The notes under the pieces were generated by a model, which was not told where the DNA came from, made no database searches, and saw nothing but the letters and a program-made list of their open reading frames with translations. A stretch of DNA of 15,337 nucleotides, taken from the NCBI GenBank assembly GCA_024689605.1, contig JAILDD010000096.1, forward strand, positions 1 through 15,337, given 5' to 3'. The stretch is from Lachnospiraceae bacterium. Lineage in GTDB: Bacteria; Bacillota_A; Clostridia; Lachnospirales; Lachnospiraceae. Made by a program: the position numbers and the translations under genes. Numbering within the stretch: the stretch's first letter is position 1; the number at the start of each line of letters is the position of its first letter. Of the stretch, positions 6,916 to 13,913 are shown one piece after another.

Positions 6916-8937
6916 ATGAGCGAAGAGAAGATAGAAACTACCGAAGACACTGAAAAAATTGAAAATACTGAAAGTGCTGAAAATACTGAAAGCACCGAAA
7001 ACGCTGAAAGCACTGCTGATGATTCTGCTTCGGAGAAGCAGCAGGCACGCCATGAACTCCATCCCCGTAAAGCGGCAGTGAACAAGGCTTCATCTGCAGC
7101 AGCGGAAGCCCCGGCTGAGCAGAAAGCCGAAGCGGCAGAGAACACGGAAAACACAGAAAACGCAGATCAGGATAGTAAGGCGGCTGAAAGTTCAGCTTCT
7201 TCACCGGAAAATTCAGAGGCAGAAAAAACAGTACGGAAGAAAATAAACTGGAAGCGGGTGGCTCTTGCTACAGCAGGTATTCTTACTCTTGCTGCGGTGG
7301 GCGGATATCTTGGGGTAGCTATATACTACACCTCACATTTCCTTCCAAATACGATAATTGACGGCGTTGATTACTCGGGAGAGACTGTAAAGGCTGCTGA
7401 TGAAAGAAGGACAGTTTCAGATAATACCTATACACTCACTCTTAACGGAAGGGAAGGTACCCAGGCTGTTCTGTCATCGGATTCTTTGGGATTTAATGTT
7501 ATCTATTCCCTGACTATGGAGGAGATAAAGGCAAAGCAGAATGCACTGGCATGGGGGTATTATTATTTTAATAATAACAATTACAGCTTAGACCGGACCA
7601 TAAGCTATAACTCGGCCTCTATTGCAAATACTCTTGCGTCTGTACAGTTTTTGCAGGCTGAAAATATGAAGGCTCCTGAAAATGCCTATATTGGCGATTA
7701 CAGTACTGAAGCGGGTGCTTATGTGATAACTCCTGAGTATGTCGGGACAACTGTTGACATGGATATCCTGCTTTCCTCTGTTGAGAATGCGGTGTCTGAG
7801 CACTCACCCGTGCTGGATCTTGATGCAGCCGGCTGCTATACAGAGGCAGAGGTGAAATCAGATGATGAGGAACTGGCAAAGGAGCTTTCTGTTCTTAACA
7901 AATACCAGGATACTGTGGTTACATATGATCTCTGCGGAGAGTATTATGACATAGATTTTGATCTTATTCACGACTGGATGGTAGTGTCCGGCAATTCTGT
8001 ATCGATAGATAAGGACAAAGTGCAGCAGTTTGTAGAAAAATTTGCTGAAGAGAACGATACCTACGGGCTGGACGAAGATTTTACCACTGTAGACGGATAT
8101 ACACTTACTCTTCCTAAGGGAAGATATGGCTGGAAGCTTGATGTTGAGACTGAAACGGAACAGCTTTATGCGGATGTGGTTTCCGGTAACCAGGTCACAA
8201 GGGAACCGGCTTTTTCCTGCACTGCAGCCCAGTGGGGAAAATCAGATATAGGCGACACCTATATCGAGGTATGCCTTACAGACCAGAAGGTTTATCTGAT
8301 TGAGGAAGGCGTAATTACATACGAGTGTGACTGCGTAACAGGCTGTGTTGCTAAAGGAAACTCCACACCGGTAGGAATATATGGCGTTACTTATAAACAG
8401 AAAGATGCTGTTTTAAGAGGGCCGGGCTATGCATCACCGGTTAAATACTGGATGCCCTTCAACAGAGGTATAGGTCTTCATGATGCTTCCTGGAGAGGTA
8501 AATTCGGCGGGACTATTTATAAATACAGCGGTTCCCATGGGTGTGTAAATATTCCCAAGGATGCTGCGGCATTCCTTTATGAAAAGGTATACAGGGATTT
8601 CCCTGTGATAGTATATTCGGTAGAAGAAGCCAGGGCAGAGGAAGCTGCAAGGGAGGCGGCAAAGGCAACGGCAACACCGACGCCGACCGCTACTGCAACG
8701 CCTACGGCGACGACGGCACCTACGGAGATCACAACTCCTGAGCCTACCATAGATGTTACCCCGGAACCTACTATAGAGGTTACTCCGGAGCCCACAGTTG
8801 AAGTTACAGAGATACCTACAGAGCCTGTTGTGACTGAGGTTACGGTTCCCACGGAACCGACAGTGCCAGATCCTGAACCGACAGTGGAAGCTGTACCGGA
8901 GCCGGTGCCGGAGCCTGTTCCTGATCCGGGGATGTGA
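6916..8937 (+). CDS. Membrane-anchored L,D-transpeptidase (YkuD domain) with low-complexity tails
   Basis: A predicted enzyme that makes 3-3 peptidoglycan cross-links outside the membrane, 673 residues from the ATG at 6916. That start is chosen because the upstream in-frame TTG and ATG lie in the promoter; AGG at 6905-6907 is a weak ribosome binding site. Order: a cytoplasmic tail rich in Glu, Asn, Thr and Ala (residues 1-110); one membrane segment (about 115-137); two regions resembling the peptidoglycan-binding domain common before YkuD (about 150-430, with DGVDYSGETV and FTTVDGYTLTLPKGRYGWKLD); the YkuD domain (about 447-570), with His522 in LHDASWR and the SGSHGCVNIP motif giving His541 and catalytic Cys543; and a Pro/Thr/Glu-rich tail (about 580-673) likely to span or touch the wall. 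It follows the NlpC/P60 gene but has its own promoter. The family call is firm; the exact reaction is inferred. Confidence 0.93.
   Translation: MSEEKIETTEDTEKIENTESAENTESTENAESTADDSASEKQQARHELHPRKAAVNKASSAAAEAPAEQKAEAAENTENTENADQDSKAAESSASSPENSEAEKTVRKKINWKRVALATAGILTLAAVGGYLGVAIYYTSHFLPNTIIDGVDYSGETVKAADERRTVSDNTYTLTLNGREGTQAVLSSDSLGFNVIYSLTMEEIKAKQNALAWGYYYFNNNNYSLDRTISYNSASIANTLASVQFLQAENMKAPENAYIGDYSTEAGAYVITPEYVGTTVDMDILLSSVENAVSEHSPVLDLDAAGCYTEAEVKSDDEELAKELSVLNKYQDTVVTYDLCGEYYDIDFDLIHDWMVVSGNSVSIDKDKVQQFVEKFAEENDTYGLDEDFTTVDGYTLTLPKGRYGWKLDVETETEQLYADVVSGNQVTREPAFSCTAAQWGKSDIGDTYIEVCLTDQKVYLIEEGVITYECDCVTGCVAKGNSTPVGIYGVTYKQKDAVLRGPGYASPVKYWMPFNRGIGLHDASWRGKFGGTIYKYSGSHGCVNIPKDAAAFLYEKVYRDFPVIVYSVEEARAEEAAREAAKATATPTPTATATPTATTAPTEITTPEPTIDVTPEPTIEVTPEPTVEVTEIPTEPVVTEVTVPTEPTVPDPEPTVEAVPEPVPEPVPDPGM
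6961..7014 (+). repeat. Three tandem 18-bp repeats in the cytoplasmic tail
   Basis: Units at 6961-6978, 6979-6996 and 6997-7014 encode ENTESA, ENTEST and ENAEST. A related stretch, ENTENTENA, appears at about 7138-7164. The pattern fits slippage-driven expansion of an acidic disordered tail. Confidence 0.85.
8737..8808 (+). repeat. Three 24-bp repeats in the Pro/Thr-rich C-terminal tail
   Basis: Units at 8737-8760, 8761-8784 and 8785-8808 encode PEPTIDVT, PEPTIEVT and PEPTVEVT. They sit in a longer tail (about 8655-8934) of Ala-Thr-Pro and Pro-Glu-Pro runs, and are typical of wall-spanning linkers. Confidence 0.85.
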
Positions 8938-8941
8938 ACGT

Positions 8942-10420
8942 ATGGGTGAACTTTTTGACAGGATAGATGAACTGTCCGGAAATGGAAAGTACCCTTTCCA
9001 TATGCCGGGACACAAAAGAAATGCTTTGCTTTACGGACGGGAACCTTCGTCCGATAGCGAAGCATTTTTTTCGGAATGGTATAAAAGGGATATCACTGAG
9101 ATTCCGGGCAGCGACGATCTTCATGATCCGTCCGGAATAATTTTAGATGCCATGAAAAGGGCGTCGGATCTTTATGGTGCTGACAGATCTTATTTTCTCA
9201 TAAACGGAAGTACATCGGGAAATCTTGTAGCTGTATCAGCTGCTGTAAAGCCCGGCGGCAGGATACTGGCCATGCGGTCTTCACATCAGTCATTTTATCA
9301 TGCTGTTATGCTGAGACGGCTTGACGTGGTATATCTTGACGAAGAAACAGATGAAGAGATAGGTGCCGCATACGGGATACGGGCTGAGACAGTGGAAAAA
9401 GCCTTGGATGAAAATGAGGGGATAGAAGCTGTATTTATCACATCGCCTACATACGAAGGTTTTTCCTCGGAAATTGCGAAGATTGCAGATGCGGCTCATA
9501 AACGAGGGGTTCCTCTGATAGTGGATGCCGCTCACGGTGCTCATTTTGGCTTTTCATCTTATTTTCCCCGGAATGCCGTGAATGAGGGGGCGGATATAGC
9601 TGTAATGAGTCTTCACAAGACATTGCCCGCACCTACGCAGACTGCCATACTGCATCTTACAGGAGGACTTGTGCCAAGGGACAAGGTGGAGCAGTTTCTT
9701 CAGGTATACCAGAGCACTTCGCCTTCGTATCTTTTACTGGCGGCCATAGACGACTGTATCGGATTGACTGCACATATTTCCGAAAATGCCGGCAGAGCTT
9801 ACAGCGGAGCTGGCCTCTGGGAAAGATTCTATGAGAACCGAAGAAAACTGTCAGAATTCTTCGAGAAAAATCCTCTTGAGAATATAGGTATTTACGATTA
9901 TTTTACGCAGAAACAAAACGGCGGTCTGACACGTATACCTGAGCCCGGTAAAATGATGATAGTATCCTCTGACCGTTTAAGCGGCCGTCGGCTGTCAGAT
10001 TACCTGCTGAAAGAGTGCGGCATAGTGGCGGAAATGTCGGTTCCGGAATATGTGCTCTTGATCTTTACTGTGATGGATACGGATGAAGGCTATGAAAGGC
10101 TGAAAAGGGCGCTTATAAAGGCTGATTCAGATGCAGACCTGTGGCAGATCGGTACGGAAAGAAGTCCGGTGAAATGTGCTTTTGCCTGTGATAATAAAGC
10201 TGCAATCCCTATCTGGAAGGCCTCGGAGATGGAAAAAAGACCGGTGGGATACAGGGAGGCGGAGGGACTCATCAGTGCGGAAATGGTTACCGTTTATCCT
10301 CCGGGGCGGCCCTTATTTGTGCCAGGCGAGATAATGACAGCGGATAAGCTTTCGTATCTTGAAAAGGCAGCTCTGCAGGGGTGCGAGATAAGGGGTAAAC
10401 TTTCGGCTGTTGTTGAATAA
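8942..10420 (+). CDS. Orn/Lys/Arg decarboxylase family PLP enzyme (YaaO/SpeA-like)
   Basis: This is a pyridoxal-phosphate enzyme of the bacterial ornithine/lysine/arginine decarboxylase family (aspartate aminotransferase fold). It may make a polyamine precursor, but the substrate cannot be read from sequence. It has 492 residues, close to B. subtilis YaaO and SpeA. Visible motifs are HMPGHKR at residues 20-26, GSTSGN at 89-94 (cofactor phosphate side), DAAHGAHFGF with Asp195 and His198 (cofactor ring), SLHKTL with Schiff-base Lys226, and the C-terminal YPPGRPLFVPGE block. The ATG at 8942 has GGGGA at 8928-8932, which overlaps the end of the transpeptidase gene four bases upstream. In B. subtilis the relative yaaO opens the neighbourhood that contains yaaR, holB and yaaT; the same neighbours follow here. 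Confidence 0.92.
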   Translation: MGELFDRIDELSGNGKYPFHMPGHKRNALLYGREPSSDSEAFFSEWYKRDITEIPGSDDLHDPSGIILDAMKRASDLYGADRSYFLINGSTSGNLVAVSAAVKPGGRILAMRSSHQSFYHAVMLRRLDVVYLDEETDEEIGAAYGIRAETVEKALDENEGIEAVFITSPTYEGFSSEIAKIADAAHKRGVPLIVDAAHGAHFGFSSYFPRNAVNEGADIAVMSLHKTLPAPTQTAILHLTGGLVPRDKVEQFLQVYQSTSPSYLLLAAIDDCIGLTAHISENAGRAYSGAGLWERFYENRRKLSEFFEKNPLENIGIYDYFTQKQNGGLTRIPEPGKMMIVSSDRLSGRRLSDYLLKECGIVAEMSVPEYVLLIFTVMDTDEGYERLKRALIKADSDADLWQIGTERSPVKCAFACDNKAAIPIWKASEMEKRPVGYREAEGLISAEMVTVYPPGRPLFVPGEIMTADKLSYLEKAALQGCEIRGKLSAVVE

Positions 10421-10441
10421 ATACATATTTTGCGATAAAAT
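10413..10441 (+). promoter_or_regulatory. Candidate sigma-A promoter before the zinc-ribbon gene
   Basis: TTGAAT at 10413-10418 and TAAAAT at 10436-10441 are separated by 17 nt, with the -35 box overlapping the stop codon of the decarboxylase gene. A second possibility 18 nt downstream is TTGCGA at 10430-10435 with an extended -10, TGTTATGCT, at 10451-10459. Either could start the operon that runs to the end of the window. Confidence 0.45.
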
Positions 10442-10470
10442 ATACAGGGGTGTTATGCTCTTTTGAAAAA

Positions 10471-10476
10471 GGGAGG
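10471..10476 (+). promoter_or_regulatory. Ribosome binding site fixing the zinc-ribbon start
   Basis: GGGAGG lies 7 nt before the ATG at 10484 but only 1 nt before the in-frame ATG at 10478. The spacing selects 10484, so the protein begins MFCPKCGG, as in other zinc-ribbon proteins. Confidence 0.75.
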
Positions 10477-10483
10477 AATGAGA

Positions 10484-11854
10484 ATGTTTTGTCCAAAATG
10501 TGGTGGAAAGATAAAGGATGACAATTCTTTTTGTCCGCTCTGCGGAGAAGCCTTAGAGGAATATAAAGCTGCGCAGGCGCAGGGGATAGTTTGGCCCGCT
10601 CCGGATGCTGTCGTGGCAGAAAAAAGCACAGAGCCGGCTAATGGCGTTGTGGCAGGTGCTGCAGCAGCAACAGAAATAACGGAAACAAAAACAGAAGAAA
10701 CTGTGCAGGCGGAGGCTGTGACGGATAGTACAGCGGAGTCTTCCGCAGCGCAGAAAGAAAATACAGTGGAGGCTTCAGTGCCGCAGAAGGATGATGCAGC
10801 TGAAGCATCAGCACCGGTACAGGAAAAGAGTTCTTCCATCAGCAGTATTCCTAAGGTTAATTATGAGGAAAAGAAGAAAATACCGGTATGGATCTTCATA
10901 GCGGCCGGCGGTGCCGTTTTGTTGGTACTGATCATAGGAATCCTGGCTGCTGTCACCATTATCAGAAATGCTGCCGCTAATGATCAGGAAGAAGTTGTTG
11001 CAGAGATTGACGACGAGGAAGATGAAGTAGAAGAGGCTGAGGAACCTGAGGCAACAGAGGAACCTGAAGCTGAAGAGGAAGTAACGCCTACACCTACCCC
11101 GGAACCTAAGCCGGCAGACTGTGTTGTTAATGTTTACTACGGTAATGAATACGGACCTTTGTCTGATGTTCTTGTTGAATTTAAGAAGGACGGCGAGGTG
11201 GTTTATTCAGATACGACAGTTAACGGAACCCTTAAAGCTAAAGGCCTTGAGCCCGGCGATTATATGATACGCTATACCGGTGCAGATCTTTTCGGAGATG
11301 AGTACAAGATCACACTTGAACCGGGAGATAATGAAACGGATACAGTTCTGCTGGCACGGATCGAAGACCCGGAGGCAGCATATGTCTTTATTACCTGGGA
11401 GGGTTCTCAGGATATAGATGCATGTATGTATAATTCATCCACCGGTCAGTATGTAAAATATGATAACCCTGTTGATGATATGGGCAATTTTATCTATCAG
11501 GATAATAACGCATTCAGGGGTTATGAGATATTATACGTAAGGGACAGAAATGCAGATTATGACCACATCATTTATGTGATGGATCAGGCATCAGTGCAGA
11601 CAGGTGAACCCAGCGATATGGAGGCCGATGGTCTCAGGGTCAGGGTTTATACTATAGACGGGCTTATAGAAGACACCTCGGCTGACAAAGAGAAAGACGC
11701 TGCGCTTTTCTCGCCGGGAAGCATTACAGAAGGCGAGTTTGAAAAGAATGCGGTATATGTGGACGGAAACTTAAGCAAGCTTGCAGGATATGAGTGGACA
11801 CAGATCAAGAAGGATGAGCCTGGTGAAGAGACTGAGGCTGCATCGGAGGAATAG
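10484..11854 (+). CDS. Zinc-ribbon single-pass membrane protein with extracytoplasmic beta domains
   Basis: Function unknown. The protein has 456 residues. It begins with a four-cysteine zinc ribbon (Cys3, Cys6, Cys17 and Cys20, in CPKCGG and CPLCGE), followed by a disordered Ala/Glu/Thr-rich cytoplasmic linker of about 100 residues, one membrane helix at about 133-161 (IPVWIFIAAGGAVLLVLIIG) and an acidic then Pro/Thr-rich stalk (EEDEVEEAEEPEATEEPE, TPTPTPEPKP). Outside is a region of about 80 residues (CVVNVYYGNEYGPLSDVLVEF to LEPGDYMIRY) that looks like a Cna-B or carboxypeptidase-regulatory beta-sandwich, then a domain with YVFITWEGSQDIDACMYN that recalls DUF2135-type beta domains. Both domain labels are by eye. 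The stop codon TAG directly abuts the ATG of the next gene. The gene is an addition relative to the B. subtilis neighbourhood; a link to wall sensing or nucleotide metabolism is only speculation. Confidence 0.8.
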   Translation: MFCPKCGGKIKDDNSFCPLCGEALEEYKAAQAQGIVWPAPDAVVAEKSTEPANGVVAGAAAATEITETKTEETVQAEAVTDSTAESSAAQKENTVEASVPQKDDAAEASAPVQEKSSSISSIPKVNYEEKKKIPVWIFIAAGGAVLLVLIIGILAAVTIIRNAAANDQEEVVAEIDDEEDEVEEAEEPEATEEPEAEEEVTPTPTPEPKPADCVVNVYYGNEYGPLSDVLVEFKKDGEVVYSDTTVNGTLKAKGLEPGDYMIRYTGADLFGDEYKITLEPGDNETDTVLLARIEDPEAAYVFITWEGSQDIDACMYNSSTGQYVKYDNPVDDMGNFIYQDNNAFRGYEILYVRDRNADYDHIIYVMDQASVQTGEPSDMEADGLRVRVYTIDGLIEDTSADKEKDAALFSPGSITEGEFEKNAVYVDGNLSKLAGYEWTQIKKDEPGEETEAASEE

Positions 11855-12460
11855 ATGGGAAAGCTTTTCTGTCTGATCGGAAAAAGCGCATCGGGCAAGG
11901 ATACTATATACAGACGGCTTTTGGAAGAGGATTCCTTAGGGCTTAAGCCGGTGGTGACATATACTACCAGACCAAAAAGGTCAGGCGAAAGCGAAGGAGT
12001 GGAATATCATTTCACAGACGAAAAACAGTTGGAAGCCTTCAGAAGTGAAGGCCGGCTGCTGGAGGAACGGATATACCATACTGTGTATGGAGACTGGCAT
12101 TATTTTACGGCGGATGACGGACAGGTGGTTCTTGATAAGCATAGTTATATCATAATAACCACCCCGGAAGCTCTTAAAGGTATCACTGCATATTACGGCA
12201 GGGAAAATGTTGTTCCGGTATATATTACTCTTGACGATGGCGAGCGGCTGGAACGGGCTTTAAAAAGGGAACGCAGCCAGGAAAAACCGGGGTATTCGGA
12301 AATGTGCAGACGTTTTCTTGCTGATGAAAAGGATTTTTCAGATGAAAATCTTGCTTTGGCAGGAGTAAGTGAAAATAATTTTTTTATCAATAACGAACTT
12401 TCGCTTTGTCTATCACAGATAGGAGAAATGATCCGCGGATATGGACTCTCTGAAGATTAA
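11855..12460 (+). CDS. Guanylate-kinase-like P-loop nucleotide kinase
   Basis: The fold is that of guanylate kinases, which transfer phosphate from ATP to GMP. The protein has 201 residues, near the usual length. The P-loop GKSASGKDT is at residues 9-17, and the GMP-site signature [19 protein letters not shown] includes Arg39 and Arg42. [17 protein letters not shown] stands where standard enzymes have LLE followed by the GNYYGT motif, and [12 protein letters not shown] replaces the usual D-x-Q-GA block. The lid arginines are probably in RALKRERSQ. These changes mark it as a divergent paralogue whose substrate may differ. The ATG at 11855 follows TAG directly, with GGAGG at 11845-11849. It occupies the place of tmk in the B. 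subtilis order. The end overlaps yaaR by 20 nt. Confidence 0.8.
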   Translation: MGKLFCLIGKSASGKDTIYRRLLEEDSLGLKPVVTYTTRPKRSGESEGVEYHFTDEKQLEAFRSEGRLLEERIYHTVYGDWHYFTADDGQVVLDKHSYIIITTPEALKGITAYYGRENVVPVYITLDDGERLERALKRERSQEKPGYSEMCRRFLADEKDFSDENLALAGVSENNFFINNELSLCLSQIGEMIRGYGLSED

Positions 12461-12884
12461 TCAGATAACCCCTACGACTGCTACGGAAGCTGTCCAGAAG
12501 GCACCAACCGGAGATGACAGCTTTAAGTTTATGCTTACCAGCAATATCCAGGAGAAGGAATTGCAGGAAAAGCTCACATCCCTGATGGCACAGATAACCG
12601 AGCAGGGAGAGCGTATAAGCAAAAAGAAGGATATACGCGATATGAAAAGATATCGCGGCCTGATAAAGGAATTCATGAATGAGGTGGTAAATCGTTCACA
12701 CAGCTTCAGCAGGGAGAATTTTCTGGATAAAAGGGGAAGGCATCGTGTATACGGCATTATCAGGCTGGTGGATGAAAATCTTGATGAACTTGCAAAGGAG
12801 CTTGTGAAGGAAGAAGCGGATAATGTGGAGGTTCTGGCAAAGATAGGCGAGATAAGAGGTCTTTTGCTGGATATATTTATGTAA
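12441..12884 (+). CDS. yaaR: YaaR family protein (DUF327)
   Basis: This is a small, mainly helical protein of 147 residues belonging to the uncharacterised YaaR (DUF327) family, whose gene sits beside holB in many Firmicutes. The short N-terminus (MDSLKINQI) is followed by a variable linker, then the conserved helical part: [55 protein letters not shown], and a C-terminal helix [13 protein letters not shown]. The ATG at 12441 lies inside the end of the kinase gene, 20 nt before its stop. There is no strong ribosome binding site at standard spacing (AGGAG at 12421-12425 is 15 nt away), so it is probably translated by coupling. Function unknown; the recognition rests on sequence pattern plus the holB/yaaT context. 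Confidence 0.9.
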   Translation: MDSLKINQITPTTATEAVQKAPTGDDSFKFMLTSNIQEKELQEKLTSLMAQITEQGERISKKKDIRDMKRYRGLIKEFMNEVVNRSHSFSRENFLDKRGRHRVYGIIRLVDENLDELAKELVKEEADNVEVLAKIGEIRGLLLDIFM

Positions 12885-12896
12885 AGGGGGCAGATT

Positions 12897-13913
12897 ATGG
12901 CTGTATTTTCGGATATTGTAGGACAGAAAGAAATAAAGGAAGAACTGGGTAATGCGGTATCGACGGGAAAGGTTTCCAACGCATATATTTTATGCGGACC
13001 AAACCGTTCCGGTAAGGAGTTCATAGCCAAGGTATTTGCCCAGGCTCTTGTGTGTGAGAATACCGGAGACCCGGAGAACGGCAGCCTTTCTGAAGCATGC
13101 GGAGAGTGCCATGCCTGCCATCAGGCCGCATCCAAGAATCATCCGGATATTATTTTCCTACATCATTCAAAGCCGAATATCATAAGCATAGATGATGTGC
13201 GCACGGGCATTCTAGAGACCGTCAATATCAAGCCATACAGCGCAAAGTATAAGATATACATAATTGAGGAGGCTGAAAAGCTGACACCCCAGGCTCAGAA
13301 CTCATTGCTTAAGACAATAGAGGAGCCGCCTGAATATGCTGTTTTCCTGCTCCTTACTCTTTCAACGGAGGCTCTGCTTGAGACCATTCTCAGCCGCTGC
13401 GTGACGCTCAATATGAAGCCAGTTCCCGATGAGGATATGCGCAGGTATCTTAAGAAGGAGTTCGGTGTTGAAGAAAACAAGGCAGAGATATGTGTTGCTT
13501 TTGCAAGAGGTAACCTTGGACAGGCCAAGGCACTTGCTACCAGCGAAGATTTTGAGAAGATCAGGACCAGCGCATTATCTCTGTTAAAGAATATAAATGT
13601 AATGGATACAGCCGATATCATGGATGCCCTGAAGGAAATCCGTGATTACGGTTTTGATATTAATGATTATCTGGATATCATGGCTGTGTGGTACAGGGAT
13701 ATCCTGCTTTTCAAGGCTACACATGACATGAATCATCTTATATTCAGGGATGAGATGTCCAGTATACAGAAAGTAGCATCATCCAGTGACTATGAGGGTA
13801 TCGAGGAAGTGATAAATGCGCTTGATACCGCAAAGTCGAGGCTTAAATCCATGGTGGATTATGAGCTTACCATGGAGCTGCTGCTTCTTACTATCAAGGA
13901 GAATATTAAGTAA
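12897..13913 (+). CDS. holB: DNA polymerase III delta' subunit (clamp loader)
   Basis: The delta' subunit is part of the clamp loader that places the beta sliding clamp on primed DNA. The protein has 338 residues. The N-terminal AAA+ domain shows FSDIVGQKEIKEELGNAV, a degenerate P-loop GPNRSGKE (residues 34-41; Lys40 is kept but the following Thr/Ser is Glu), and a zinc module with Cys53, Cys68, Cys71 and Cys74 (CGECHAC). IDDVRTGILETVNIKPYSAKYKIYIIEEAEKLTPQAQNSLLKTIEEPPE and the SRC motif (ILSRCVTL) are characteristic clamp-loader blocks. The C-terminal helical collar follows. A non-consensus P-loop fits delta', which need not hydrolyse ATP. The start has GGGGG at 12886-12890. The stop overlaps the next ATG by one base (TAATG). 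Confidence 0.95.
   Translation: MAVFSDIVGQKEIKEELGNAVSTGKVSNAYILCGPNRSGKEFIAKVFAQALVCENTGDPENGSLSEACGECHACHQAASKNHPDIIFLHHSKPNIISIDDVRTGILETVNIKPYSAKYKIYIIEEAEKLTPQAQNSLLKTIEEPPEYAVFLLLTLSTEALLETILSRCVTLNMKPVPDEDMRRYLKKEFGVEENKAEICVAFARGNLGQAKALATSEDFEKIRTSALSLLKNINVMDTADIMDALKEIRDYGFDINDYLDIMAVWYRDILLFKATHDMNHLIFRDEMSSIQKVASSSDYEGIEEVINALDTAKSRLKSMVDYELTMELLLLTIKENIK

Noticed and set aside
8737..8808. Regular 24-bp repeats that could suggest a CRISPR-like array
   Set aside because: The units are directly adjacent without unique spacers, vary mainly at wobble positions, and stay in frame in a wall-linker tail.
8434..9015. Minus-strand frames with Arg/Cys-rich or Val/Gly/Ser-rich repeats
   Set aside because: They are mirror images of the Pro/Thr/Glu repeat tail of the L,D-transpeptidase and have no start context of their own.
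10463..10483. Earlier starts of the zinc-ribbon gene (TTG 10463, ATG 10478)
   Set aside because: TTG 10463 lies upstream of the GGGAGG site, and ATG 10478 is only 1 nt from it; ATG 10484 has the normal 7-nt spacing and gives the usual MFCPKCG beginning.
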